Shown here in pieces: positions 35,370-47,896 of a stretch of 64,000 nucleotides of DNA (positions are counted from its first letter, which is position 1; every line of letters starts with the position of its first letter). The stretch covers positions 193,490,816-193,554,815 of the forward strand of contig CP136066.1 in the NCBI GenBank assembly GCA_032622095.1, written 5' to 3'. Source of the DNA: Siphonodentalium dalli (taxonomy: Eukaryota; Mollusca; Scaphopoda; Gadilida; Siphonodentaliidae). Made by a program: the position numbers and the translations under genes. The notes under the pieces were generated by a model. It was not told the origin of the DNA. It ran no database searches and was given only the letters and a program-made list of their open reading frames with translations.

Positions 35370-35717
35370 CTAGTAATCAGAATCGTCGTCGGAATAACAT
35401 CCACCACCGCGTATTTTGATGGAGCGGCCATTGTTTTTTGTTGTATATTTTCTTCCGGGGATTGAGCCTTCGTTAACAGGTACGTCGCTGATATGCCCAG
35501 AAGCTTCTAATTTTTTTAAGACATATAGCCGTCGATTACCCCCGGAGTACCATTCACCGTCCTTATATTCCACAGTTATAGTTGGAAAATTTTCAACAGA
35601 GTAATCTCCTCTTTGAATCTCACAGATGGTCTCGCTCAGTGATTTCCCAGAATCAAAGTATCCTTTAATACTATCCTGGCTATAACGTATCTCCGATGGA
35701 CTCAAGCTAAAAGCCAT
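35370..35717 (-). CDS. Small ParB/sulfiredoxin-fold-like protein, copy A (115 aa)
   Basis: Intact intronless frame. I start at the ATG at 35,717 because copy B starts there (MAFSLSPSEIR in both) and a TATA box sits 54 bp upstream; an in-frame ATG at 35,837 would add 40 residues that are not conserved. IRYSQDSI (10-17), FPTITVE (44-50), then WYSGGNRRLYVLKKLEASG (56-74) with ISDVPV (76-81), resemble the strand, G-x-RR box, helix and 'PV' strand of ParB-like domains. TTKNNGRSIKIRG (92-104) is a family-specific tail, ending in an acidic DDDSDY. Residue 60 is G where copies B and C have D, a change inside the key motif. Cellular role unknown. The protein is about 75% identical to copy B by hand count, although the 5' flanking DNA is about 95% identical. 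Confidence 0.74.
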   Translation of the reverse strand: MAFSLSPSEIRYSQDSIKGYFDSGKSLSETICEIQRGDYSVENFPTITVEYKDGEWYSGGNRRLYVLKKLEASGHISDVPVNEGSIPGRKYTTKNNGRSIKIRGGGCYSDDDSDY

Positions 35718-35770
35718 ATTAATGATCAATCCTTGTGTTTTATTTGGCGGACAGTTAGTCAAAATATCCT

Positions 35771-35780
35771 TATTTTTATA
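35771..35780 (-). promoter_or_regulatory. TATA box of ParB-like copy A
   Basis: Minus-strand TATAAAAATA, 54 bp upstream of the ATG and preserved in block B at 51,821-51,830. The surrounding ~100 bp are also strongly conserved, as expected for a core promoter carried by the duplication. Confidence 0.6.
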
Positions 35781-36030
35781 CAAGTTTAGCACTTGCGTTG
35801 TGAATATTCTCGACAAGAATCTACACGAAAATGCCACAGGACCGCACGGGTTCGATATGACAGTTTTTGTTTTTAAAATGGAATCTTATATACGCAATTA
35901 TATATCGAAAGGTTACAAATCAATAATCATGTATTGCATATATATATATATATATAGCTCTTTTCTGTTTCACATTCGGTTTCTATTTTCCCCATTCAGC
36001 GTGGACTGTATAAACCCATCCGGAATAAAT

Positions 36031-36510
36031 TATGAGAGATCTGTTGTGAGATGTTTACATGGTTTATATATAGCCGATTCTCATCGTCATAAGTATTGCG
36101 ACATTATACGCAAGCATTACCACAACATATACCGAATACTCCGCATGTGCATGGTTTCTCAAGTCGACTTGTAGATACGCGATATTTTATGTTCTTTTTT
36201 TGTTTTTTGTATATATGCATGAACCGGGTTTCTTTGATGAGTGTGAATACCTTCATATTGTGTGCCTTTCTCAGTAGCCAGATTCAGTTACAGGTACATG
36301 TAACTTGTGTCACTGCGTCACTGATATGGAGATACACTTGGCGGGAAAAGTCACGCGATGTTACTGCGTCAAATATACACGATTTATATATGGACCCAAT
36401 GTCTATCGAATATTGTACATAACATTCGGACAGCGAAGACAAGCTGTCATAAGTGTGACCACCTATACACTTCATTTGGCTTCAATCAAAAATCATATCC
36501 CAGTCTTCCA
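36031..36510. other. Non-coding stretch
   Basis: No supported gene. Several overlapping frames of 60-110 codons lack motifs and lie on both strands. Confidence 0.35.
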
Positions 36511-36599
36511 CAGTCTAATAAAAACCAGACCGTTTTTCATTCAATCAATTTACGTAAGTTGATTGAAATGAAACACAGTCTGGTTTTATATTAGACTGA
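36511..36599. repeat. Short hairpin
   Basis: CAGTCTAATAAAAACCAGAC pairs with its near complement at 36,578-36,599, around TTTACGTAAG. Confidence 0.75.
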
Positions 36600-36923
36600 T
36601 AAAAGAGTAACACAGAGTGTGACATTCATATAGTATAAATATAAAAAGTATAGATATATAAAGAATGCAGCTTGACAGTTCTGCAGAGGGACAAGATAGT
36701 GAATAAACATAGCTTAGTAATGACTACTAAATATATACTCGTACCTTTATATATATATATACAAACATGAATAATCAACCCGTGCCATCACACCCTCCTC
36801 CCTCAACAGGACTGTCATATTGCTTAGGAAATACTAGTAAGAGAAACAACAGCTCTTCGCCACCTGAATCAAGTGACTTTGGTTGGCAATGGTAACACAT
36901 GTTACAAGTTACACGTGGCTTAA

Positions 36924-37392
36924 AGGTACTCAACCCGATAAAACTCCTCTCAATTAGTATTTCAATGGCTTCGGGGGTCAAAAAAATTTGATTCGAGTCG
37001 AGGAAGTCACCCATCAAAGCTCAGATTTGTTAGATATCGATTTTAGAAATCTATTATTTTTCATTATCGGGAATTCTTACTGGCCCAGTACGTAGTCAAT
37101 TATTACCACTTGATTATAGAGTTATCCATCCTTGTCTGTTTGAATAGAATTTTGGCGTAAAATCTCGAGCATGTTACCAAATTGACGGCAGTTATAAGTA
37201 CTCATCTCGAGAACATAAGAATTTTCAAAAATCAATATCTAATAACTCTGAGCTATGTTTGATGGGTTCCTCGACTCGAATCAAATATTTTTTACCCCCA
37301 AAGCCAAAGAAATAGTAATATAGGACCCTCTGATCGGATTGTTGTTGTTGGAATCTGTTGAGATGGGGACCCTCTTTACGGGTTGAGTACCT
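36924..37392. mobile_element. TTAA MITE family 2, copy 1 (469 bp)
   Basis: TTAA at 36,920-36,923 and 37,393-37,396 flanks inverted ends AGGTACTCAACCC ... GGGTTGAGTACCT. The arms also pair further in, through ATTCGAGTCGAGGAA and its complement. Same family as 49,607-50,015. Non-coding and piggyBac-like. Confidence 0.85.
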
Positions 37393-37656
37393 TTAACCTT
37401 GATAATATATAAACAACGATATGTTTTTTCAAAATGTTCGATATATCTATACCGTCACTAGTCCGGTTTAGTCACACGTGCGTATAACTTGTAACGCGTG
37501 TTGCCATTGCCAACGAGACACCTGACTCGTGTGACGCGAGCTGATTTATTGCGACGTTGGCTTTTTTTTATGAACAAAGAAGTCAAATTCTGGCAAATGA
37601 GACACATATCGAGATATTATTTTGAAGATTGCTTAAGTTATCATTTAGACAACTAA

Positions 37657-40600
37657 TCCAGGAGATATTGGTCGACCTCTGCACCCACCCCCCCCCAGGA
37701 CTTAACTTCACCCCACTAATTTTCTTCCTTAAGGTCTCCTCTAATTTTTTTCACTTGTTAACAAGAAAAAAAAGTGGCCGAAGAGACTCCAGACAAGATG
37801 ACGTCCATCATGGCGGCCATTTTTTTAAATGCACCAGGTCTCTTTGATCGCCATTATAGTAAAGATGATAGCACATGTGGTCTTGTTTTCCGCTCGATTC
37901 GTTATGCTAATATACAACCCTTACAAATTAGCCAAAAATCCGACACCAGAATCCAATATGGCGGCCAAGATGGCCGCCGAAATGTGGAAATATGCTATTT
38001 TTCTGACATGTTACCACCTTTCGTTTGTCTCTGTGGGAAAATGTTAGAATTTTTGCGTCCTGTTATATATTTATCATATAGAGGAGTCATTGGCGAACAC
38101 ATGGGGACCATAATATGCATTCATTGCGGGATATTTTTGTCCGATATCACGTTTTCCCAAATGCCGGTATCATAGGTCAAAGCCGAATCTCCGTTAATAA
38201 CGCGATGTTATGTTTCGAATCAATGAATGTTATTGCTATTATAACAACACCCATGCATATATATTTGCAGGAGATACTCGAGCTAGGATTCCTCTTATAC
38301 CTGAGTTGAGGAATATTTACCCAAATCCAAGATGGCGGCCAAAATGGCCACCAGAAATAAAAAATCACCGAAAATCGCTGATTTTAACATCAGTGAGCAT
38401 TATTGTCACGACAACTCCACACCTGCTTACTATTGTAAGTTGGGAACACTTAGGCGAAGAACTTTCCTTGTATCATATCCAAATAAAAGTCCCCCAAATC
38501 CAAAATGGCGCCCACAATGGCGGACAGATTTTGAAAAATCACCGAAATTCCCTCATATTCACATCATTGGGCATTATTGTCGAGACAACTCCATCCATGC
38601 GTACAGTTGAGTTGGAAATACTGAGGTGAAGTAATTACCTTACATCTCATGCAAGAAATGGTTTTCCAAATCAAAGATGGCGGCCAAAATGGCGACCGAA
38701 ATTTGAAAACAAGTCTACATTCCTTTACTTTCTTACGATGGGCGTTATTGTTTCGCGATTTATATCCACCATTACATGTTGATATGGAATAGTGACATGA
38801 AGTATTCATTAAGGTTTGGCAATTGATACTCACAGCCAAGATAGCTGCTAAATTGGCGGCTAGAAATTGAAAAGAAATCGACATTTTCACATATTAATTT
38901 CAACTTTTTGTCATAATATCGGTATGTATGGACGAAACTGTACATAAACCATCTACTAGTTCAACCTAAAGGTATCAAAACGCATAACATAGCTCGAATC
39001 CTTCTGGAAAGATGAAACACCACAATTAATATCGCGATGTGGCATTTCGAAATCCAGTCTCCACTTAGCGCCGATAATGGCCGTAAGCGTAGGTGCGCCG
39101 AATAGTCATATCAGAACAATTACCTGATAACAGATTCTGATTTGCCACGTCACGTCCATGATTATCTGGACCAGCTTCCATTTCTTTGTCTGATAAATCT
39201 AGGTCGCTCACACCGACAAAGTATTCATCACTTCCTGGGAGTAGGGTCCCTCTAATCATAACGTTTCAAACAATTCATTTTCTGGTGTCTAGCTTACAGA
39301 AGGTCATCTCTATGTATGTGTCTCTTACCCCATGTGATAACGACATGTACACCTGGCGAACCAGTTAGCTAGTCACTTGTCAATAGATGGTTCGTCAACT
39401 CACAAACTCAGCGAACGCATTGGCATATGTGGACAACTTCGACAGTGTTTCGAAGATTGCTAGCTGTCTCATTCCCTTGGACAGATGTCTATCTGCTAAG
39501 GAGAAGACCCTATTATACAGACTACCCACACTTCTTGACCATTATCCGAAGCAAACTGTGTGACGCCCCGCAGTTGTCTCGTCGAATATCTCCCAACAGA
39601 GAAGAACAATGCTCGCGGTGCTAGTTTGTGGACATGCGCCATGACAGTGGGAATGAAATGGGCCACTGTATACACCACCCTACACCTGGTGCATGTTTAA
39701 GATATCGAATGTCATGCGTGTCGGTTTTATTTGGTGTGGTAAGGTTGTATTCCACATCCGTTTCGAAGCCTTTCTGATTCAACTACGTACACTTTTGTCT
39801 GGATAATAATATGCTAGCCTCCCTCAAAACAGTCGGATGGACTAAAGGATAATGTCTTTATAGCATGAATGTATGCGTGTTTTGTTATCCTCTCTCGGCG
39901 TTAGTGTCAGTATGTGGGCGGTATTATTCAAGAAAATGTCAGGATCTGTGGTGCATTTATTTCACTATGTATTTAAAGAACAATTTACAGTCTCGATGGC
40001 AATGGCTGTGGCCGTTGGGGAACGCGACCTTTATGATCATATAGCTTTATATATATATAACTTTAGAATATAGTAGTTAATGTCTCATGCAGGAAAATGG
40101 TCGCATTGGTGATGTTACCAAGAAATCACTTGGTGTACCAACGTTTGTTGAACTGAATGCAAGAGCTCATCAACGTAACATTCCTCTGGATGTTCTTCGC
40201 GTTGAACATTTCACCCTTTTGTTGATGGCATTTGTACTTTCTTGAACCATACCACCCAACGTGCGTATGCCATATCAACCAACTACCAAAGGTATCGCCT
40301 TTAAGACTACACCCCAGTCTTGGTGGGGCTTATACAGCAGTAGCCAATGGCATACTCCTGGTCCAGTTGTTTAAGAACGGCTTCCAAACGGATGGGAACA
40401 TACAATCTTAGCATATACAAGGAAAGCAAAGCCACACATGAGATCCTGTCTGAATCTAAAACATAACAAAATAAGGGGCGGTGCAGTCATGGTCCAATTT
40501 CATTTCCACTATCATAACACATACCCACAAACGAGCACCGTGTGTATTGTTATCATCTGCTTGGGTCTGTTCGGTGAGACGATTGCTGGACGCCAACAAG

Positions 40601-42569
40601 CTTGTTCTTATGATCATGTTCAAGGAGTTTGGGTATATTATGCATTATGGTCTTCTACGCCTTAGCAGAAATGCATCCGTCAAATGTCGGGCTTTCAACA
40701 TTCGAAGCCATATACAGAAGTTGTCCGGGTACGTCAGTGCATTAGATGAGTATGTGAATTGATGAACCATATATTGAGAAGTGGCTGTTTGGGAAGATCA
40801 CCAGGTATACACGTTGTTATCCCCATTAGGTCACCAAAGCTGACAATACGCAGATAGATAGGTCCTTCTGAAAGCTAGTATATACGCATCGACCGAATAC
40901 CTTTATAGTGTATCGCACAAGATGACGCATATACCCCATATGTAGCATCTGAATTATACCATAAGCTATACCACGAATGAAGCTCGCTAAGAATTCCAAG
41001 CTTTCGAAACCAACACGTGAGCTGGACACCGGCATATGTATTGTTTGAAACATTCCGATTAGTGGCACACTCCTACAAAGAAGAGTAGTGAACTGTTGTT
41101 GTGAGTGAGATGGATTAATCTGACGAAGAGACGGAAACGAATCTAGATAATGCTGAATGTGGCAATTCAGAATAAGCTCAGGTACTGTTGTTTTGATTCT
41201 TGGAAGTCATAATATGACTATTCGGCGCACCTATATAAGGTTACGGCCAGTATGAGCCCTTAGTGGAGAATGGATTTTGAAATGCCACATTGCGATTGTG
41301 GGTTTTCATCCTTCCAAAAGGCTACGACTTACATTGGAACTAATATATGGCTTATATTATGTACCGTTTCGTTTATACAAATCAATATTATGACAAAAAG
41401 TTGAAATTAGTATGTGATAATATCGGCTTATTTTCAATTTCTGCCCGCCAGTTTGGCCGCCATATTGACTGTGGGTATCACTTGCCAAACCCTAATGGAT
41501 AATTCATACATATCAACATGTAATGGTGGGTAGAAATCGCGAAACAATAACGCCCATCCTAAGAAAGTAAAGGAATGTAGGCGTGTTTTCAAATTTCGGT
41601 CGCCATTTTGGCCGCCATCTTTGATTTGGAAAACCATTTCTTGCATGAGATGTAAGGTAATTACTTCACCTCAGTATTTCCAACTCAACAGTACGCATGG
41701 ATGGAGTTGTCTCGACAATAATGCCCAATGATGTGAATATGAGGGAATTTCGGTGATTTTTCAAAATCTGTCCGCCATTGTGGGCGCCATTTTGGATTTG
41801 GGGAACTTTTGTTTGGATATGGTACAAGGAAAGTTCTTCGCCTAAGTGTTCCCAACTTACAATAGTAAGCAGGTGTGGAGTTATCATGACAATAATGCTC
41901 ACTGATGTTAAAATCAGCGATTTTCGGCGATTTTTTATTTCTGGTGGCCATTTTGGCCAACATCTTGGATTTGGGTAAATATTCCTCAACTCAGGTATAA
42001 GAGGAATCCTAGCTCGAGTATCTCCTGCAAATATATATGCATGGGTGTTGTTATAATAGCAATAACAATCATTGATTCGAAACATAACATCGCGTTATTA
42101 ACGGAGATTCGGCTTTGACTTATGATACCGGCATTTGGGAAAACGTGATATCGGACAAAAATATCCCGCAATGAATGCATATTATGGCCCCCATGTGTTC
42201 GTCAATGACTCCTCTATATGATAAATGTATAATATTACGCAAAAATTCTAACATTTTCCCACAGAGACAAACGAAAGGTGGTAACATGTCAGAAAAATAG
42301 CATATTTCCACATTAGCATAACGAATCGAGCGGAAAACAAGACCGCATGTGCTATCATCTTTGCTATAATGGCGATCAAAGAGACCTGGTGCATTAAAAA
42401 AAAATGGCCGCCATGATGGACGCCATCTTGTCTGGAGTCTCTGCGGCCACTTTTTTTTCTTGTTAACAAGTGAAAAAAATTAGAGGAGACATTAAGGAAG
42501 AAAATTAGTGGGGTGAAATTAAGTCCTGGGGGGGGGGGGGGGTGCAGAGGTCGACCAATATCTCCTGGA
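37657..42569. mobile_element. Giant palindromic (foldback) element, 4,913 bp
   Basis: The outermost 29 bp are perfect inverted repeats beginning TCCAGGAGATATTGGTCGAC, flanked by CTAA on both sides (37,653-37,656 and 42,570-42,573). Outer arms (37,657-39,110 and 41,213-42,569) are nearly identical. They contain ~170 bp sub-repeats marked by CCAAGATGGCGGCC-like motifs, which keeps matching frames open in both arms. The inner region (39,111-41,212) is also an inverted repeat but diverged to roughly 75%, for example GTTTGTGGACATGCGCCATG near 39,620 against the reverse strand near 40,520. No transposase was recognised; the 60-90 codon frames inside are mirrored fragments. Confidence 0.88.
42528..42542. 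repeat. 15-base poly-G tract near the right end of the palindrome
   Basis: Fifteen G in a row. The mirrored position in the left arm (about 37,688) has a run of nine C interrupted by an A upstream, so this tract has changed length between the arms. Confidence 0.9.
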
Positions 42570-42701
42570 CTAAACCCAAATATTATGATTTCTAACACAG
42601 GAGCATGTCGTTAAAACGAGTACAAATATAATTTTTTCAAAATTTAAATTGAAAACGAACGCGCCACTTAAACACACCTCTTCGTGTATTGAAATATTTA
42701 A

Positions 42702-43080
42702 AGTGATGTGAAACACTCAGGTTGGGTGATCAAATAGAAAAATAGAATACTCTTGCTCAAAGTAGTTATTTTTATGAATATTAATCCAAATTAAACACAC
42801 ACACCGCCAGTCTTATATATTTATTAAATGCAATGCGTATCGATGGCGAAATCATTTGCGTTAGTTTATTGCCGATTGTAGCGTCCCGAATCGAGATGTA
42901 AATATTTACAATTGAGCGTAGTTCAGACGGTGTTTTCTATGGAGTGCATGGTATATATGGTCGATTGCTTTGAGATTCTGGGCGATGTTAGTAGAATGCT
43001 ACATTCCCCCCAGTTATATAGCATAGAGTCTGAATACTAATTTATCAGTTTCTCGCACCCGAATAAGTCCACATAATATG
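42702..43080 (-). mobile_element. TTAA MITE family 1, copy 1 (379 bp)
   Basis: TTAA at 42,698-42,701 and 43,081-43,084. The reverse strand aligns with the 46.55 kb copy, including TATTATG near one end, GACTTATTCGGGTGCG and GTAAATATTTACA. Confidence 0.8.
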
Positions 43081-43540
43081 TTAATATGCCAAAATCAATC
43101 GCATATTTGAATGCACATCGCCACTCTATTCCTATATTTAACGATAATTACGAAGTGACTTCGGAGTACAAAATAGGCGTGATGCCAGTTTCCAAATCAA
43201 CGATCAATATACACAGTGCGTGCTGGCCAATATTATATTGACTTCATTTTCAATGAAACACTGATTTGCAATTATTGCTGAAACAATAAGTTTTGTACAA
43301 ATGGTGTTTTTTTTATTTTGATCAATAAATATTTATTTTTAAATGGATGGTATATTTTCTCCTGTGATAAAGTGGTACCCATCTGCCGGTGCTCTCCGTA
43401 TACATGTTTTGTTCAGCGTCTGTTTTCGCAGTTTTGGAACAGGTTATCCCAAACTTTTGTATATTATAATTGGAAAATATAGCATTTACTCGATCGATTG
43501 TCATCGGAAATTTAAGAATCGGTTCAGGCATCTGTTGAAT
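43081..43540. other. Non-coding stretch
   Basis: No gene supported; the overlapping 75-86 codon frames on opposite strands lack motifs. Confidence 0.35.
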
Positions 43541-44430
43541 ATTGCTCAAGTTATCATCCGGACAACCCCAAAAATAAAATTTCTAAGTCGAAAAGGAGCA
43601 TAACTCCATCAAAATGCAACAGACCATGATAAAAATCGAACTTGACTTGTGTCTTCTCAAATGTGAACCACGTACCAAATATCAGGAAATTCAGTTGAAT
43701 ACTGCTCAAGTTATCATCCGGATAACTAAAAAACAACGATTTCTAATTCGAAAAGGGGCATAACTTCGTAAACATCAATGGACCATGACCAAAGTGGAAT
43801 ATGACCTGTGTCTTCTCAAATGTAAACCACGTACTAATATCATGAAATTCATTTGAATACTGTTCAAGTTATCATCCGCACCACCCGGACGGACATATAT
43901 ACACATGGACGCACATACATGCGGAGTATAATTGTCCTCCGAAAAGATTTCAGGGAACAAAAATGGATAAACCTCCAAATATCGGACCGTGAACAAACTC
44001 AAACTTGATACATAACAAATCCCATGGAATTGTGATTACTATTGTCTAAGTTATGATCTGGACAACCAGGGCGGATCGACGCACCGACAAAAGGTACGTA
44101 CACATGTAAATCTTGTAAAAATGGGCGAACCAAGCCCAAAATCGAACTCGAGATCTATCGTAACGTTGTATAAATCTGGAAACAAAATTTCATTCCATTA
44201 AGTCAACAATAATCAGGTTATCAACCGGAAACCACGAACATCGGAAGTTCAAAGTGGAAACACATCCGCAACTCTGGTAAAATGGGTGGCCTGATCCAGA
44301 AATCCGTCTCGAACTGTAAATACATGTACATACCAAATGCCATTGCTAAAGCATCATTTACGACTATAGTTATCACAAAGGAAATGCTCAGATAATAAGT
44401 TCAACACATGACCATGTTGAACTAATTATC
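43541..44430 (+). repeat. Degenerate ~160 bp tandem repeat
   Basis: CAAGTTATCATCCGGACAAC recurs at about 43,548, 43,709, 43,865, 44,026 and 44,213 with decreasing match. Between copies are AAAAGGGGCATAACT and TGTCTTCTCAAATGT motifs. It is a dispersed-repeat style familiar from mollusc genomes (established impression, not searched). Confidence 0.8.
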
Positions 44431-45048
44431 TAAATATTTCATTTAAGAAATAGGAATCCTTCTGTACTTTTATTTATCTGCGGTCTGCTTATTCCCGCCC
44501 GCCGGGTGTATATTGCCTCGTTGTTCTGGTGAGATGATAGGAGCTATATGGAGATATCTCACCGAAACAACATATTTCGGGTTTCACACGATGCGAGTTA
44601 TTTTAGGAAATTGCAGTAGAACGAAGAGTAATTACCACAATATACACAAAAGGTGACATCCAATGTTTTTCTGTGTATATTTTCCAAGATTAGTAAAATA
44701 ACCAAGACAACAGGTATCATTTGCAGAAGCTGCATGCAATTTAATTTGGGTAATTATACAACAAACTGTTACACGAAATATGACAAATAAACAGGTAATG
44801 GAAATAACTTCGATGAGAAAGGGTTATTTAACAATGTCTGACGTTGCATATATTCTACTAGATACATATTATTCGATGCCTTCAATTTACTAAAGCTAAT
44901 ACGGAGGTACAGGTAGCTCGAGTAACTCCAGTGGTGACTCCATGCAGTAGCGTTCTTTAACACGTGTGCCGCGTGACTCACACACCGAGCGAGGCATGAA
45001 CACAGATCAGCCATTAATGTCCGCGCCAGATCTGACAGCGTACTGCAC
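44431..45048. other. Non-coding stretch
   Basis: No gene supported. The minus-strand frame at 44,769-45,191 is extended by the poly-G tract, read as a proline run. Confidence 0.4.
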
Positions 45049-45547
45049 GGGGGGGGGGGGGGGGGGGGGGGGGGGTCTGCAGCCAGCGCCAATGGATTCA
45101 AATTTGAAATCCAAGATGGCCACCAGCGGCCATGTTTTTTGGCCGATGACCCCAAAATGACTCCTTCCCATCTACATGTCATTGTCAACATTCATGACAA
45201 ATTTCACAAAGATCCGACCAAAGATACCTGTAGCCCGCGAGAAATTATTTAGTGATGCACAGAGTAAAATCCAAGATGGCTGACAGCGGCCATGTTTTTT
45301 GGCCAAATGACCCCAAAATGACTCGTTCCCATCTACATGTCATTGTCAACATTCATGACAAATTTCACAAAGATCCGACCAAAGATACCTGTAGCCCGCG
45401 CGAAATTATTTAGTGATGCAAAGAGTAAAATCCAAGATGTCGCCCCGGTGATCTATATGAAGTTTGGTAATGATCAGATCAGATATGTGGTCTGTAGGAT
45501 GTATCAAAGGATTTAGTGAAGCAGAGAGTATAATCCAAGATGGCCAC
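45049..45547 (+). repeat. 27-base poly-G followed by a ~162 bp tandem repeat
   Basis: The G run at 45,049-45,075 precedes units starting AAATCCAAGATGGC at about 45,106, 45,267, 45,429 and 45,530. They carry GGCCATGTTTTTTGGCC, CATTGTCAACATTCATGACA and CCGACCAAAGATACCTGTAG. The unit is homologous to the interior of the poly-G-TIR transposon, so this looks like an internally amplified or degraded relative. Confidence 0.85.
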
Positions 45548-46552
45548 CACTTGATGTGGCCTAAAGTGAAATAGATTATTAAAAAACAAGTGTTAATTAA
45601 TAAGAGATATATATAACCATGCGTTGTTTGTTCGATGCTATAATGTTCCCTGTCAGAACATCGCAAGGTTCCGAGGTTATGGACGGGTGGGATATGATCT
45701 CTACGGGCGTTGAGTAGAGATTCGTGTCATGATATAGGGTGAGACAATTATACAACAACCTCATATCGCTAACGCCCCTATCCACATTCCTAATACAAAC
45801 ACAAGGTACCCGATATAAATTGAAGGGAATGGACATTACATACAATAATCAAAACAAAAACAATAGCTGATAAATAATTAATTTATTAAATATGTATTAA
45901 TATCACAGTGCAATAATTTGTGTAAACATAAAGATGTATTCATATTATTCATTCCATTTAGGAATATTATTTTGCTTTTTATTTGAATTTATGTAACATG
46001 TATATTTACATATAGAGACCAAATTCACATTTATTATCGCTCACAATGAAACGATTGTCGCCAAATACAATTATTGTGGTATATATCCATGTGGTGGCGA
46101 TACCCATACCAGAGTAATATTGATATATCCCAATTGGCTAAGGAATATCATACCAATATAATTTGATCTTACAATCCAAAACGCTCCACCGTGCTAACTA
46201 TTCATCTGGAAGGGTGCATGACATACATGTAGGAATAATAATTGAGCTTCAGTGCAATTAAATTACGCTTCAGCGCAAAACTATTTCGCTTACAATGAAT
46301 TGCGCCAAGCATAGTTATTAATAAATGTGGAATTTGGCCTCCCATATATATAAGTTAATTTAGGATTGCAATAAAAAATATATTTACCTCCAGATGTATA
46401 GTCAGAGCTACCGACTCGTTCTACACCGTCTATAATATTTAAAGGTACTCAAAGCCTTCGAAGTGTGTTCATGCGAACAAATATAACAGTCTGTAAACAA
46501 CTATCATGTAAACGAACAAATAGATTGACTTTGTTCTTATTTCCATTATTAA

Positions 46553-46921
46553 AGATATATTATGGACTTGTTCGGGTGCGTGGAACTGATAAGTTAGTAT
46601 TCATGAGCTATCACAACTGAAGGAATGTAACATTTTACTAACATCGCCGAAAAATTGAAGCAAATCGACCGTACGACTCCATAGAAAACATCATCAGAAC
46701 TACGCTCAATTGTAAATATTTACTACTCGAATCGGGACGCATCTATCTGCAATAAACTAACCAAAAATATTTCGCCATCGAGATTCACTACATTTAATTC
46801 ATATATAAGAATGACAGTGTGCGTTGTCAATCTGGATATACTATTTGTAAAAAAATTACTACTTTGACAAGATTATTCTCCATTTCTGTTTGATCACCAT
46901 ACCGGAGTGTTTCATATCACT
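46553..46921 (+). mobile_element. TTAA MITE family 1, copy 2 (369 bp), with empty site in block A
   Basis: Flanked by TTAA (46,549-46,552 and 46,922-46,925). The matching place in block A (about 33,233-33,250) reads CCATTATTAATAAGTCTC with a single TTAA. Removing the element and one TTAA from B restores that sequence, which demonstrates TTAA target duplication and recent insertion into B. Confidence 0.93.
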
Positions 46922-47896
46922 TTAATAACTCTCTAATAATGAGATATCGCATGTCAAAAACATTTGTATGTAAAAATTATACTGTTGCAGCGGAATTACC
47001 GATAAGATCCCATTTAGTTTCACAAGGTACCAAAGTGTAATCAAACTGAAACTGTGACGGTAAACATCGGCAAATATCAAGTCATTGGAACATATTCTGA
47101 AAATCACATTCAGACTAAAATATTTGAACTTACTACACGATTAGCGATGTTTGTTGACAAATCACTGTCAAAAACAGTTTTATTAACACAATAATGGTTT
47201 CAACACGAGAAATTGTGTTATTAGAGAACTATCATTAATCAATAATCAATAAAAGAACAAAGCTTTATCCAAGTTATTATTAGTGGTGATGTTTTTACAG
47301 AATTTTATATTTTTGCACATTTACGCACTGTGAGTGCCTTGGGTATAACATCATTTTGAGTCACAGCGACCTGTCAACATAGACGCTTCTGTCACCAGGA
47401 AATAATATGTCTTCTATTTATTTCTAACAAAAGGCATTGAAATGCTACTATTTTTAAAACATGGCAACATCTTTATTGAAATTCTATAAATTAAAGATAA
47501 TGAAAACGTGTCTCAAACTGAAGAGTTTCATAAAATTTAATGTTGTTGGAAGTGTTGCCAAGAAAATATAGAGTATATTGAAGATATAACTAATAGGACT
47601 TGAGGACTTTACCAAATTCTATCTGTCAAATGACGACCCACTATGATATTAATTCAGTGAAGAACATTACGAAAGTTATTGCGGCAATTTCGATATGATG
47701 TTACCGCTGGGAGATCTCGATATAATCATCGAGTGGCGTATCAATGACAAATTATTTACTGGTTACAGAAACTAAATCGTTCAAAGTGTCCTCATTAAAA
47801 TAAATTATGGCCTTGACTGGTGTATAAAATACAATCTGTTATATATAACATACATAAGTTGTTCAGTATCAACGAATACAGAAATACATGGCATTG

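Larger units (their letters stand above)
32158..36030 (+). repeat. Segmental duplication, block A
   Basis: Begins CACTTGATGTGGCCTAAAGT and aligns in order with block B (45,548-52,094), and in part with block C (56,369-57,074). It includes the copy A ParB-like gene and a ~33 bp tandem repeat. Relative to B and C it has its own insertion at about 34,185-34,490 and lacks several insertions found in B. Confidence 0.9.

Noticed and set aside
35718-35837. N-terminal 40-residue extension of ParB-like copy A
   Set aside because: It lies across the TATA box and is not open in copy B, so it is promoter sequence that happens to lack stops.
38210-38629. 139-codon frame, mirrored at 41,666-42,085 with nearly the same protein
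   Set aside because: The identity comes from the palindrome arms; the frame crosses ~170 bp tandem sub-repeats and overlaps another open frame. No domain.
39065-41068. Possible transposase (DDE type) in the core of the giant palindrome
   Set aside because: Frames are short, mirrored and interrupted; I could not place a catalytic triad or a family motif. Kept only as a question in the findings.
45049-45075. G run considered as telomere-like or class-switch-like sequence
   Set aside because: It is a pure homopolymer without a TTAGGG-type unit, and it sits beside a module of the poly-G transposon.
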